Assembly: GCF_009939295.1 (NCBI RefSeq)
Contig: NZ_WVIC01000013.1
Location: 32,001-92,890, forward strand
Direction: 5' to 3'
From: Petrachloros mirabilis ULC683
Lineage (GTDB): Bacteria > Cyanobacteriota > Cyanobacteriia > Thermosynechococcales > Thermosynechococcaceae
Length of the DNA stretch: 60,890 nucleotides
Shown here: positions 16,863 to 26,500 of the stretch, piece by piece
Position numbering within the stretch: position 1 is the stretch's first letter
Layout: each line of letters opens with the position of its first letter
Position numbers and translations under genes: made by a program
The notes under the pieces: model-generated
The model's database searches: none
What the model was told of the DNA's origin: nothing
What the model saw: the letters and a program-made list of their open reading frames with translations, nothing else

Positions 16863-17558
16863 TCAAGGACAGACCTGGTTGGCAAAATCACACTGATATA
16901 AATGGGATTCTTGCCAACTGAGGGGAATTTCTAGCAAATCTCGGGTTCCCGTCAACGCCTGTCCCACAAAAAAGAGCAGAGCTACCGTATTAAGGACGAT
17001 ATGGAGTCGTCGCCAGCGGTGCTGCCGATCCTGATAAATTTCCTGAATTGTTGCTAGGGAAACAATCATGAGCAGTGCCGCCGCAACACCGTAATAGTAG
17101 TGAGAGGCATACCACTGATCGTCTCGACGAAAAATCTCGGGTTGAGCACCCAAGACCACAATTCCCATCCCGGTCAGGAGGGCAAAGACCGCCCGCCATG
17201 TTTTCTCTCTAGCTCGGTACAAGCAAAATAGGGCAGCGGCAGTGGCGACAAACATGGCCACCACAAAGCTCACTCGCAGGGGTTCTTGGTGCCAGGCTTG
17301 ATTGGCCTGCATCTTGAAAAATAGGGGATGTGCTAGCCCCACCAACGCCAGCCCAACTACAGAACCACTGAGCCAGCGCCCCAGTTGAACATGATCTGCC
17401 CCCACCGTCGGCGGAATCTTGCTCTGAGTTCCCGATGGAATTGCCAGTCTCCGCTGTCGCACTTGAAGTGCGCGGTTCAGGACAATACCCAAGAGAGGAT
17501 AGACGACAACAATCACCAGAGCCGGATGAACCAAGGCCAAAATATCTTTGAGTGCCAT
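16863..17558 (-). CDS. DUF4079 family membrane protein
   Basis: 231 residues with about five or six hydrophobic helices. The N-terminus, MALKDILALVHPALVIVVVY, and conserved His residues (HPAL, HPLF, SHYYYG) are consistent with the cyanobacterial/plastid DUF4079 family, which resembles cytochrome b561-type four-helix membrane proteins. No function is proven. The ATG at 17558 is preferred over a GTG at 17570. It lies immediately upstream of the cellulose-synthase-like gene with a gap of 17 bases or a 4-base overlap depending on the start used, so both are probably one operon. Confidence 0.75.
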   Translation of the reverse strand: MALKDILALVHPALVIVVVYPLLGIVLNRALQVRQRRLAIPSGTQSKIPPTVGADHVQLGRWLSGSVVGLALVGLAHPLFFKMQANQAWHQEPLRVSFVVAMFVATAAALFCLYRAREKTWRAVFALLTGMGIVVLGAQPEIFRRDDQWYASHYYYGVAAALLMIVSLATIQEIYQDRQHRWRRLHIVLNTVALLFFVGQALTGTRDLLEIPLSWQESHLYQCDFANQVCP

Positions 17559-17637
17559 CTTGCAACTCACTCCAAATCAGATCGGCAATGCATGATGCTT
17601 TTATACGCATGAGCCGTTGACCTGGATTAAACCCCGC

Positions 17638-18927
17638 TCATGGAGCGTGACACCGCTTCCAGACAAGCCCCACACCGATCAACACCAGACCCAGTCCCCA
17701 GGTTTGCACATCCACCCAGAAGGCTAGAAAGAGGCAACTGAGCAACCCCACCCAGGCCAAAGCCTTGGGGTAGAGACGTTCGGCATCTGGCAGGTACAAC
17801 GCTGCCAGGTTAGTGATGGCGTAGTAGATCAAGACAGTAAAGGCACTAAAAGACCAGGTCGCTTTAATATTGCCGAGGGTGACCAAGGCCATAACCAGGC
17901 CACCCATCACCAGCACGGCAGTGCTAGGGGTGGTGCCGTTTTGATTCAGTGCCGCCACCAGAGCGGGCATATCGCGGCGACGCCCCATGGCGAGTAAGAC
18001 CCGCGACAGCCCCAAGATCAGGTTCAACAGCACCCCCAACATGGCGGTTAGGGCTCCCAGGGTCAAAAGTGCTGCCCCTCCGGGAAGGCCAAACTGCTGG
18101 GCAGCGATGGCCAGAGGTGCTCCTTGGAAGCGTGTGGCCATGCCCAAAACCTCTGCCCCCACCGAGCCCACCCCAGCTACGGCAACTCCCATATAAATCG
18201 CCATTGTCAAACTTAGGGTCACAATCATGGCGCGGGGAATGGTTTGCTGGGGCGATCGCACCTCTTCACCCAAGGTAGCAATGCGGCCATAGCCGGTATA
18301 GGCCACAAACATCAGGGCACTCGCTTGCAAGACACCCCTCAGCGGCGGCACATCGCTGACGCCAAAGAATGGCCATAAATTGGCAAAACCGGTGCTTGCC
18401 CCCCTGAACAGGCCAACGCTGATAAAAAAGACCAGCGCCAACAGGGTCAGTGACACAATTACGGTATTGACGGTATTGGAGCGGCGAATTCCTTTGTATA
18501 CCGTCAAGGTCATCCCTAGCACAGCCAACAAAGCCACACCAACCTGAACCTCATCATTGATGATGCCCAGTGGGCTGAGCAGGTACCCCGCAAATCCCAA
18601 GGCTGCCGTTGCGGCTGAGGCGGATTTTGCCAGCAAAAACAGCCAGCCAGCCGTAAAGCCTAGCCAAGGGTTGAGGTAGCGATAGCCATATTCGTAGGTG
18701 CCGCCGCTAATGGGATGATTCGCCGCTAGTTGGGCACTATTGAGGCCATTACAAGTGGCAACGAGAGCCGCTAACCCCAAGGCTAGCAATACAGCTGGCC
18801 CGGCCAGCTCTGCCCCTAACCCAATACTGACAAAAACACCTGTACCGAGAATGGAGCCCAGACCCATCAAAGTCGAAGCCCAAAGTCCAAGTTCTCGTTT
18901 GAGTTTTGGAGGGGGTGTGGGTTGCAC
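17638..18927 (-). CDS. APC family amino acid/polyamine permease
   Basis: 429 residues and about 12 transmembrane helices, the usual layout of amino acid-polyamine-organocation transporters. The first helix has the substrate-binding GLGSILGTGVFVSIG motif and helix 6 follows the GYGRIATLGEEVRSP segment typical of the family. The protein exchanges or imports an amino acid or amine with protons; specificity cannot be read. The start is a GTG at 18927; no better start lies upstream. It is a single gene divergent from the flavin reductase gene. Confidence 0.88.
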   Translation of the reverse strand: MQPTPPPKLKRELGLWASTLMGLGSILGTGVFVSIGLGAELAGPAVLLALGLAALVATCNGLNSAQLAANHPISGGTYEYGYRYLNPWLGFTAGWLFLLAKSASAATAALGFAGYLLSPLGIINDEVQVGVALLAVLGMTLTVYKGIRRSNTVNTVIVSLTLLALVFFISVGLFRGASTGFANLWPFFGVSDVPPLRGVLQASALMFVAYTGYGRIATLGEEVRSPQQTIPRAMIVTLSLTMAIYMGVAVAGVGSVGAEVLGMATRFQGAPLAIAAQQFGLPGGAALLTLGALTAMLGVLLNLILGLSRVLLAMGRRRDMPALVAALNQNGTTPSTAVLVMGGLVMALVTLGNIKATWSFSAFTVLIYYAITNLAALYLPDAERLYPKALAWVGLLSCLFLAFWVDVQTWGLGLVLIGVGLVWKRCHAP

Positions 18928-19042
18928 AGCAAAACCTTGACCGGTATACCCTCACTAAAGCGCAGGTTAATCCTGCCGTCAATTCACAGCCCCTTGCTAC
19001 AGTAAGGACAACAGAGCGCGCCTGCATAAAGGAGAAGCAACC

Positions 19043-19525
19043 TTGCTAGACGAAAAAGCTAAAAAAGCCTTACTACTAAAGATTCCCCATCCCCTCAACA
19101 TCTGTGGGGTGAGCCATGATGGGGTGATCAATGGGTTCACGCTGAGTTGGATGACCCAAGCCTCGTTTAAGCCCCCTCTCATTGTAATTGGTGTCCGCCA
19201 AGACTCTCGCTCCCATGCACTCCTGAAAGCCAGTCAGCAGTTTGCCGTCAGCTTTCTGGAAAAAGGACAGCAAGACCTGGCAAAAACCTTTTTCCAACCC
19301 CAAGAAAAAGTGGGGGACAAGTTGGGCACTGTAGACTACACCCTTGGAGAAGCTACGGGCTGTCCCATTCTCACCGATGCCTTGGGCTATGTGGAATGCC
19401 AGGTTCAAGGCAGCCTCGAAAAAGGGGATCACTCCGTGTTTCTCGCAGAAGTGATCGCGGCTGGGGTATACCGCGAAGGAGAGCCGCTCTGGCTAGCAGA
19501 TACTAAATGGCAGTACGGTGGCTAA
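19043..19525 (+). CDS. flavin reductase family (DIM6/NTAB-type) flavoprotein
   Basis: 160-residue FMN-binding split-barrel protein; the family reduces flavin with NAD(P)H or uses bound FMN for another reduction. It has GVSHDGVINGFTLSWMTQASFKPPLIVIGV (cofactor-binding start of the fold), HALLKASQQFAVSFL and the C-terminal GDHSVFLAEVIAAGV. It is a stand-alone single-domain version rather than part of the long diflavin proteins. The start is a TTG at 19043, supported by a strong AAAGGAG ribosome site 8 bases before it. Confidence 0.88.
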   Translation: MLDEKAKKALLLKIPHPLNICGVSHDGVINGFTLSWMTQASFKPPLIVIGVRQDSRSHALLKASQQFAVSFLEKGQQDLAKTFFQPQEKVGDKLGTVDYTLGEATGCPILTDALGYVECQVQGSLEKGDHSVFLAEVIAAGVYREGEPLWLADTKWQYGG

Positions 19526-19686
19526 AACAAAACTGTTTATTCTCTCAATGAAATGGGGAATAATGGCGGCAGGCTCGTGTTCTAGGAGAGGGGCAACGAT
19601 AGTCGGTTGAGGGTTGACCAGGTTGACCACTGTCTAGAATAGATTCATTTTTCGGTCTGTTAATGCACGCATAGAGAGGGTTTGAC

Positions 19687-20310
19687 ATGGGTCGTTCAAT
19701 ACTGTTTGGGAAGCATCATGCCAAATTGGGGTTGTTGGGGGTTGCCATCATGGGGGCTGCGATCGCAGCCATCCCCAGCCAAGCTCAGTCCCCTGGCGAC
19801 ATTGTTGTCGTCGGAAACTCTCCTGCAGAATGGGCACAGTTCCAGTCTTACTGGAACCAACTGCTGCGCCTTAGCCAGCCCGTCCCCCCTGGGCCTCCCC
19901 TGAATCAGCCAGGGACAGCCCCTCCTCCGGGTAGCTTTAGCCCCAGTTCCCTTGACCCCAATGCCGCCCTCCCGGAACTTGATCCCCAGGTCAAACAAGA
20001 AGAACTCATGCGGAACTTGCGGGTTAACAACCTGAGACTGGTTCCCATCATCAAGCTCAATGGCTCCTCTGAGGTACTGGGCAACCTCACCAACAATAAT
20101 CGAGAAGCCGTCACCATTTCCTCAGTGAACTTTGAAGTTGTCGATCGCAGTGGCCAGCTAGTCCAAACCGGCAGTGCCATTCCCCAGCCAGCCACCGTTG
20201 CCCCTGGCCAAACCGTGACCTTCACAGCCACCCTGAACACCATTCCGCCTGACGGGGGATTCCAAGTCCGCCTAGCCTCCGCACCGTACTTGATCCAAGG
20301 GGGCATTTAA
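19687..20310 (+). CDS. secreted protein with FxLYD-like beta domain
   Basis: 207 residues, function unknown. A signal peptide spans ~1-37 (LGLLGVAIMGAAIAAIPSQAQS, cleavage likely after QAQ). A Pro-rich linker (~65-95) follows, then an Ig-like domain (~115-200) with VLGNLTNNNREAVTISSVNFEVVDRSGQLV...IPQPATVAPGQTVTFTATLN. That pattern fits FxLYD/DUF3426-type domains of secreted proteins. It is a single gene ahead of the Ctp protease. Confidence 0.72.
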   Translation: MGRSILFGKHHAKLGLLGVAIMGAAIAAIPSQAQSPGDIVVVGNSPAEWAQFQSYWNQLLRLSQPVPPGPPLNQPGTAPPPGSFSPSSLDPNAALPELDPQVKQEELMRNLRVNNLRLVPIIKLNGSSEVLGNLTNNNREAVTISSVNFEVVDRSGQLVQTGSAIPQPATVAPGQTVTFTATLNTIPPDGGFQVRLASAPYLIQGGI

Positions 20311-20614
20311 CTCGTACTAAGGGAGCAGGTGGGTCACCTCATCCGATATTTATAGCCCCTAGCTGGTTCTGAGATCGGGATTCTGGCAAACAGGCCCTGG
20401 AGCTAGCCCCATCCGCTTCAACAACTGTCACAAATAATGCATCCAGTTCTTAAAAAAGCTGTCTATTCTAAGACTAGATACCAAGCCTCATGCTAAATCT
20501 CTCTTGAACCTCTAGCCAAACCTCTTCTTTAACCTCAGCTCCTAATTTCTGACGTTTCTTCAACCGTTTGGCTTGCTAATTCACACCCCCAATCTTTTCC
20601 CGTCACGGTGCCCA

Positions 20615-21964
20615 ATGAAGCAAACCTCTCTGCCGGTCACAATCCTTCAAACCACGTTTGTTGCAGGCTTCGTCACCGCTACTGCTGTGATCCATGTGCC
20701 CACCAGTTACAGCCAAAATAAACCCCAACCCCTGCACGACAACCCCAAGCAAGTCTTGGATGAAGCCTGGCAACTGGTCAATCGTCACTACGTAGACGAA
20801 AACTTTAATGCGGTTGATTGGCAAGCAGTCAGACAACAGCTTCTGGCTCAGAACTATACATCTAAGACCCAGGCTTATAACGCCCTGCGTCAGGCTCTCA
20901 GCCAGCTTCAAGATCCCTACACACGCTTCATGGATCCAGAGCAGTTTTCATCCCTTACGAGCCAAACCGCTGGGCAACTCTCGGGTATTGGCATTCGCCT
21001 GGAAAAAGATACCGTAACCCAGGTTCTAACTATTGTGGAGCCGCTTCCCAATTCTCCAGCGTTGAAAGCAGGGCTCAAACCCGGCGATCGCATTCTGGCC
21101 ATTGACGGTCGGCCAACTCAGCCAATGGATGTTGAGACAGCCTCAGCGATGATTCGGGGGCGGGTCGGCAGTTCAGTGAAGTTGCAGGTGGGGCGAGACA
21201 ACAACTCCAGCTTTGACATTTCGATTCAACGCGCCATGATTGCCCTGTCCACGGTTTCTTCTCAGGTTCACCAAGAAGGCGACTATCGCATCGGCTACAT
21301 TCACCTCAGAGAATTCACGGCTCACGCTACGGAACAAACCCGCGAGGCCATTGAGGCGCTCAAAGCTGATCATGTTGATGCCTTTGTCCTCGATCTACGG
21401 GGGAACCCAGGGGGCTTAATGGGCGCTAGCATCGACATTGCTCAGATGTGGCTCAACCAGGGGCTGATTGTGCAGACCGTAGATCGCCAAGGCAATAACA
21501 AAGCCATTCGGGCTCAGCCCCTGGCTTTGACCGATTTACCCCTGGCGATTTTGGTTGACAATGAATCGGCAAGCTCCAGTGAAATCTTGGCAGGTGCCCT
21601 CAAAGACAATCACCGGGCTCAAGTCATTGGTAGCCCCACCTTTGGTAAAGCCCTAGTTCAGGGGGTACATGAGCTATCCGATGAATCAGGACTGACCATT
21701 ACCATTGCCCGCTATTACACCCCCAACGGCACAGATATTAACCACAAAGGGATTGTTCCAGATGTTTCAGTGGCGCTCACCCCGGAGCAACTCGAAAACC
21801 TAGCGCGCAATCCCCGATTGCGGGGCACCGCCAATGATCCCTATTACATGCGGGCATTGCAGAGCCTACAACCTCATCTTCAGTCCCAGGCTAATCCATC
21901 GTCAGCTCATCGGCCATCCATAGGTACGCTGTTGCCCACCCCGGAAAAGGCCAGCCAGCGATAA
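20615..21964 (+). CDS. ctp: carboxyl-terminal processing protease (S41 family)
   Basis: Periplasmic/lumenal serine protease of 449 residues that trims C-termini of proteins. The family includes CtpA, which matures photosystem II D1, as well as CtpB and CtpC; which paralogue this is cannot be decided here. It has an N-terminal signal segment, a PDZ domain (~120-200, SGIGIRLEKD...GLKPGDRILAIDG), and the catalytic core with DLRGNPGGL, NESASSSEILAGAL (nucleophile Ser ~320) and TFGKALVQ (Lys345). The ATG at 20615 is preferred; an in-frame TTG at 20573 would add 14 residues. Confidence 0.92.
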   Translation: MKQTSLPVTILQTTFVAGFVTATAVIHVPTSYSQNKPQPLHDNPKQVLDEAWQLVNRHYVDENFNAVDWQAVRQQLLAQNYTSKTQAYNALRQALSQLQDPYTRFMDPEQFSSLTSQTAGQLSGIGIRLEKDTVTQVLTIVEPLPNSPALKAGLKPGDRILAIDGRPTQPMDVETASAMIRGRVGSSVKLQVGRDNNSSFDISIQRAMIALSTVSSQVHQEGDYRIGYIHLREFTAHATEQTREAIEALKADHVDAFVLDLRGNPGGLMGASIDIAQMWLNQGLIVQTVDRQGNNKAIRAQPLALTDLPLAILVDNESASSSEILAGALKDNHRAQVIGSPTFGKALVQGVHELSDESGLTITIARYYTPNGTDINHKGIVPDVSVALTPEQLENLARNPRLRGTANDPYYMRALQSLQPHLQSQANPSSAHRPSIGTLLPTPEKASQR

Positions 21965-21991
21965 GTTTCCTGAGAATAGCAAATAATTTTG

Positions 21992-22105
21992 TATTGGGGG
22001 GTTCTGACTATCTCACAGTCCCCCAGAATGGGGGATGTAGGGGGCGAATGCAGGGTGAAATCGTTTTTCTCAGACTTGTGTTTACACCGAAGCCCCTTGG
22101 GAGAG
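21992..22105. repeat. degenerate MITE-like repeat (R1/R2 type)
   Basis: Intergenic block downstream of ctp with the same building blocks as the better-preserved elements elsewhere in the window: TCCCCCAGAATGGGGGATG, TAGGGGGCGAATGCAGGGTG and CAGACTTGTGTTTACACCG. The last matches the end of family R1 and the middle resembles R2. The ends do not form a clean inverted repeat, so it is probably an old or composite copy. Confidence 0.5.
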
Positions 22106-22146
22106 AGGCTCGGGGTGTGGGCGTACAACTTTTGTCAGTTAATCAG

Positions 22147-22178
22147 CCCCCTGCTATAGCTAAAAGCTTGGCAGGGGG
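22147..22178 (-). terminator. terminator hairpin between ctp and petA
   Basis: CCCCCTGC (22147-22154) and GCAGGGGG (22171-22178) form a perfect 8-bp G/C-rich stem with a 16-base loop, placed 30 bases after the petA stop codon. No long U run follows, but position and stability fit transcription termination or mRNA 3' protection for the petCA operon, and possibly for ctp on the other strand. Confidence 0.6.
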
Positions 22179-22208
22179 TCTTGATCGGCTTCTACTAGGC
22201 GACTAGAT

Positions 22209-23171
22209 CTAGAAGTTCATTTCGGCAGCCTGCACTTTTTCGAATTGCTTCTTCTTCAGCACTAACAAAGTCTGTGACAGCATAATGGCGGCAAAGAAGG
22301 CAATCAGCCATTTAATGCGGGTGGGGTTTTGCAACACCACTTCAGCATCGATTTGGCCAAAGCCACCCACATTAGGATTATTGGTGAGGAGGGCACCAGC
22401 TTGAATCTTTTCACCCTTAGAAATCAACAACTCTGGGCCAGCAGGAATCGTTTGGGTGACTTTTTCTGCACCAGGGGGGGCAATCGTGATCTCATATCCA
22501 CCTGCTTCAGCCGCAACAATGTCTGTGACAATACCGCTGACACTGGCCGCAAACGCACTGTTGTTGCTGGGGTCACCCGTGGGGTAGACCTGACCCCGTC
22601 CCCGGTTGCCCCCAACATGCACAGAATACTTGCCAAAGTGAAGATTCTTATCCGTGCCAGGATCTGGGGAGAGCACCGGGAAGACAATTTCCTGATATTG
22701 CTCACCAGGCAGTGGGCCGACCACGACCCAATTGTCTTTTTCTGGGCTGTAGGGCTGGAAATAAACGCCGCCCACTTCTTCTTTGAGATCTTCAGGAATC
22801 CGATCTTGGGGGGCAATCTTAAACCCTTCAGGGAGCATCAACAGGGCTCCAACATTCAGAGGTCCTTTCTCGCCATTGCCTAACACCTGTTGCACATTGG
22901 TGTCGTAGGGAATCTTAACCACGGCCTTGAAGACGGTATCGGGCAGCACCGACTGAGGCACTTCGACTTCCGTTGGTTTGGCACCGAGGTGACAGTTGGC
23001 ACACACAATTCGCCCGGTGGGTTCACGGGGATTTTCGTAGGCTTGTTGGGCATAGACGGGATAGGCTTGGGCAGGCTGCGGCAGGGCGAAGCTCACGCCT
23101 AAAAACAGGAGCAACGCGGCCAGCCAGGACAAGCCCTGGCGGGGAAAGACTGACAAAAGACTTCGCTTCAT
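22209..23171 (-). CDS. petA: cytochrome f
   Basis: Subunit of the cytochrome b6f complex that passes electrons from the Rieske cluster to plastocyanin or cytochrome c6 on the thylakoid lumen side. The precursor is 320 residues. The signal peptide ends at PAQA, so the mature protein starts with Tyr37 (YPVYAQQ), whose amino group is the axial haem ligand. The haem-binding CANCH is at 57-61. A single C-terminal anchor helix is [21 protein letters not shown]. The ATG at 23171 is the true start; the frame stays open further upstream without coding meaning. It follows petC by 52 bases. Confidence 0.97.
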   Translation of the reverse strand: MKRSLLSVFPRQGLSWLAALLLFLGVSFALPQPAQAYPVYAQQAYENPREPTGRIVCANCHLGAKPTEVEVPQSVLPDTVFKAVVKIPYDTNVQQVLGNGEKGPLNVGALLMLPEGFKIAPQDRIPEDLKEEVGGVYFQPYSPEKDNWVVVGPLPGEQYQEIVFPVLSPDPGTDKNLHFGKYSVHVGGNRGRGQVYPTGDPSNNSAFAASVSGIVTDIVAAEAGGYEITIAPPGAEKVTQTIPAGPELLISKGEKIQAGALLTNNPNVGGFGQIDAEVVLQNPTRIKWLIAFFAAIMLSQTLLVLKKKQFEKVQAAEMNF

Positions 23172-23223
23172 TGTGATCAAAATAAATCCTAGAACAATTA
23201 CCAAGATTGGGTTTCTCAATGCA

Positions 23224-23766
23224 TTAGACCCACCAGGGATCTTTGCCCGTGCGGAAATCGGTTTCTGTCCACTGCGAAAAGACGAGTTTGTCACCTTCGG
23301 TAACTGTGGCATGGGCGAGGGCGAGAGAGAGCGGTGCAGGGCCGCGTACCACTTTGCCGGTGCTGTCGTACTGAGATCCGTGGCAAGGGCAAATAAATTT
23401 GTTTTCCCCAGCATTCCAAGGCACTACGCAGCCTAAATGAGTGCACACGGCGCTTAACCCGTAGTCAGCCAAGGTTTGATCTTCGGTAACGATCACATAG
23501 GTTGGATCCCCCTTTAACCCTTGAGCTAAGGTGCGTTCGCCTGCGGGATGGGTGGCGATGAAGTCACTCACCACCAGGTCATTGCCGAGGGCATCTTTGG
23601 CCGTCACACCACTGCCACTGCTACCGCTAGAGGGGGGAATGAAGTATTTGACGATGGGATACAGTGCACCCAGTGCTGTGCCTGTGATCGTGCCAAATGC
23701 GAGGAAGTTCATAAATTGACGACGCCCCATATCGGGGACATCGGGAGATCCAGAGACTTGAGCCAT
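23224..23766 (-). CDS. petC: cytochrome b6f complex Rieske iron-sulfur protein
   Basis: 180 residues. It carries the 2Fe-2S cluster that takes electrons from plastoquinol. The N-terminal [20 protein letters not shown] contains a twin-arginine pair and the membrane anchor. Cluster-binding boxes are CTHLGC (Cys108, His110, Cys113) and CPCHGS (Cys126, Cys128, His129), complete with the disulfide Cys pair. It is the first gene of the petC-petA operon, the standard cyanobacterial arrangement. The 432-base gap to the divergent symporter gene must hold promoters for both; I see no distinct operator in it. Confidence 0.97.
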   Translation of the reverse strand: MAQVSGSPDVPDMGRRQFMNFLAFGTITGTALGALYPIVKYFIPPSSGSSGSGVTAKDALGNDLVVSDFIATHPAGERTLAQGLKGDPTYVIVTEDQTLADYGLSAVCTHLGCVVPWNAGENKFICPCHGSQYDSTGKVVRGPAPLSLALAHATVTEGDKLVFSQWTETDFRTGKDPWWV

Positions 23767-24198
23767 GATGTATGTCGATCTATTAACAAATGGACTATTA
23801 ACAAATGGATTGCTGTGCCGTTAACTGCTCAGCCCTAGGCACTCAGCCCAATACACCTTCAGCGTAATGTCCACAATTACAGCGTACCGCGAAGTGCAGC
23901 GCCATAACTAGGGAACTGCTTTTGGATGAGGCACAGAGTTTAATGAGCGGAAAATATTACATTTCTTGACGTTATTATCACAGTTTGTTGAGTCCTGTTT
24001 TCCTACGAAATGTAAAGGTTGACGCTACAAGGGATGCCATCTGCTCCTTAATATGAGTCAGCTTTGGTCATGGGACTGGCACGGGCGACTCTACTGGGTG
24101 AATGGGGTGGCAATATCAAGGGAAGCTAGCACAAAGCTTGGGGGGATAAATGCTAAGAGGCCAAACGTAATGCTCTGCTGTGAGGGGTAGAAAAGTCG

Positions 24199-25644
24199 AT
24201 GTTTAATTTAAGTGCAGTTCTATTTGCTTTTGTGCTGCTGGCGTTGCTCTTGCTGGGGGGGCGCTATCTGAAAGAAAAAATTCGTTTGTTTCAGCGGTTA
24301 TACCTGCCTGCTTCGGTGGTGGCTGGGGTGCTGGGGTTGCTGTTGGGGCCAGAGGTGTTGGGTGCGATCGCAACCTCCCTAACCGGAGAAGACTCCTGGC
24401 TAGCTGGGGGCTTGTTTACAGAAGACATTCGCACGGTCTGGTCTCAGTCGCCGGGGGTATTCATCAATATTGTCTTTGCGGCGTTGTTTCTGGGGGAAAC
24501 GATTCCACCCCCCCGAGACATCTGGCGTAAGGCTGCCCCTCAGGTTGTTTTCGGTCAAACCCTGGCCTGGGGGCAATATGTAGTGGGCATTTTGGCTACC
24601 TTGCTAGTGTTAGCGCCCCTATTTGGAACAAATCCCATTGCTGCTTGTCTGATTGAAATTGGCTTTGAAGGGGGACATGGCACGGCTGGGGGGATGGCCG
24701 ACACCTTAAATGAACTGGGATATGCCGATGGAGCAGATCTAGCTATCGGTCTGGCCACAGTGGGAATTGTGTCAGGGATTGTGCTGGGTACTGCCCTGGC
24801 CGATTGGGGACGGCGCAAGGGCCATGTCAGCTCTGTGAATCGCCATGTCACCGAACCGGATGAAATTCCAGACTTAAATGTGATTGCTGAAACCCCAGAG
24901 GTGCGACGCCGTCGGGCACGGCTGCTGCAAAATTTGCTCATCGATCCCCTGTCAATCAACTTTGCCATCGTCGGTATGGCTATTGCCATTGGCTGGCTGA
25001 TTCTGGAGGGGTTGAAATGGGTGGAGTCCGTTACCTGGGGCGGCGAAGATGGGTTTGTGGTGCTCCAGTTTGTGCCCTTGTTTCCGGTGGCGTTGATTGG
25101 CGGCATCATCACTCAGGTCATCCTCAATCGCTTGGGATTAAGTGCTTTAGTGATCCGCCCCATGATTCAAAATATTGCTGGGGTGGCACTGGATGTGGTG
25201 ATTGTGGCTGCGATCGCATCCATTTCTCTGCGCGTGATTGGCGGCAACCTGAGTGTATTTTTGATCCTCAGCGTGGTCGGCGTGCTGTGGAACGTGCTGA
25301 TTTTCCTCTGGTGGGCACCTCGAATCTTCCCCAATTACTGGTTTGAGAAAGGCATTGGAGATATGGGGCAGTCCATGGGCGTGACGGCTACCGGCATTTT
25401 GCTGTTACGCATGGTCGATCCAGACAACAGTACAGGAGCCTTTGAAGGTTTTGCTTACAAGCAACTGTTCTTTGAACCCATTGTCGGCGGGGGGCTATTT
25501 ACCGCCGCATCCCCCGTCCTAGTAAGTCAATTTGGGTTGCTACCCGTCTTGGCTCTAACGGGCGGACTGCTAGCATTTTGGCTCCTCGTGGGCTACTTTC
25601 TGATTCGCCAATCCCGGCACCGCCCGTCGGCAACTCAGGTTTAG
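24199..25644 (+). CDS. gltS: sodium/glutamate symporter (GltS/ESS family)
   Basis: Inner-membrane carrier of 481 residues with ~11-12 hydrophobic helices. It imports glutamate with Na+. The family's inverted-repeat re-entrant loops are visible as FEGGHGTAGGMADTL and the related second-half segment GDMGQSMGVTATGILLLRMVDP. The length is longer than E. coli GltS (401) because of a cytoplasmic loop (~205-250) rich in Arg and Glu. It is a single gene with promoter room in front (24060-24198). Confidence 0.88.
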   Translation: MFNLSAVLFAFVLLALLLLGGRYLKEKIRLFQRLYLPASVVAGVLGLLLGPEVLGAIATSLTGEDSWLAGGLFTEDIRTVWSQSPGVFINIVFAALFLGETIPPPRDIWRKAAPQVVFGQTLAWGQYVVGILATLLVLAPLFGTNPIAACLIEIGFEGGHGTAGGMADTLNELGYADGADLAIGLATVGIVSGIVLGTALADWGRRKGHVSSVNRHVTEPDEIPDLNVIAETPEVRRRRARLLQNLLIDPLSINFAIVGMAIAIGWLILEGLKWVESVTWGGEDGFVVLQFVPLFPVALIGGIITQVILNRLGLSALVIRPMIQNIAGVALDVVIVAAIASISLRVIGGNLSVFLILSVVGVLWNVLIFLWWAPRIFPNYWFEKGIGDMGQSMGVTATGILLLRMVDPDNSTGAFEGFAYKQLFFEPIVGGGLFTAASPVLVSQFGLLPVLALTGGLLAFWLLVGYFLIRQSRHRPSATQV

Positions 25645-25746
25645 ACCCAGCCCCATGGGCATCAGAAACCGCTCGAACCTAGGGCGAAGCCCAAACCCAA
25701 TCACGATTATCGCCTGAGCTTCGCCCATCAACCTATCAACAAGGCT

Positions 25747-26409
25747 TTAAGTTCCAGCCCCTCTTGATCCTAGTAACTGAAAACTAGAGAACTGAAACAC
25801 CTGGGTTGAAGTTTGCCCTGATTCCTCAGTCTGGATCTGACGCTCACTGAGGATTTGGTAGTGACCTACTTTTTCGTAGCTGTCCTCAAACACGCTCTGG
25901 CCACCCTTTTGCTCACCCGTTTTGGGGTCATGGTACACCGAGTCATAGCGATGCGAGAGATACCCTTCCCCAGTGTCGTGGCTGCTAAAGGTGTGAATCG
26001 TCACCACCACCCCATGGATATGACGATGTACCAGACACACTTCGTTATCGCGCACTTGATAGTAATCACCCTCTGCCTTGCCGCCCATCAAAATCGTGGT
26101 CGCTCCGGTTTGATCAGAGTCACCGTAGGCAAAAGTATTTTTGCTATGGGTGTCAGCAAAGCTGCGTCGCACCCGGTGGATGGCAATTTCAAAGAGCTGG
26201 CCTTGAATAGCATGGGTCGCTGTTTCATCGGCAATCTCAAAAACTTGCGCCTTTAGATCAGGGTTGACCCTGACCCTACCTGTGAACACTTCGCCATCTC
26301 GCCGGTAGGTAACATCAGCGGTATAGCCCGGAAAATCTGAGTCCCAAGTGTAGCGGTTCTCATAAGCAGCCTGAAACAGCTCTTGTGCAGAAACTTGAGT
26401 AACAGTCAT
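25747..26409 (-). CDS. DUF3386 domain protein
   Basis: 220 residues, conserved in cyanobacteria, function unknown. The start MTVTQVSAQELFQAAYENRYTW followed by FPGYTADV is characteristic of DUF3386. The rest is beta-rich (KAQVFEIADETATHAIQGQLFEIAIHRVRR...), with no signal peptide or membrane segment. The ATG at 26409 is the family's usual start; the frame stays open to 26481. The unidentified gene upstream ends 91 bases before it on the same strand. Confidence 0.85.
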   Translation of the reverse strand: MTVTQVSAQELFQAAYENRYTWDSDFPGYTADVTYRRDGEVFTGRVRVNPDLKAQVFEIADETATHAIQGQLFEIAIHRVRRSFADTHSKNTFAYGDSDQTGATTILMGGKAEGDYYQVRDNEVCLVHRHIHGVVVTIHTFSSHDTGEGYLSHRYDSVYHDPKTGEQKGGQSVFEDSYEKVGHYQILSERQIQTEESGQTSTQVFQFSSFQLLGSRGAGT

Positions 26410-26500
26410 GAAAAATTCCCCATGGTATGCAGTCAATCCGACTTCTCTACCATTACAGCGCGAGGACGACTCAAGCAACAACGCTACACGCTACCGCTGA

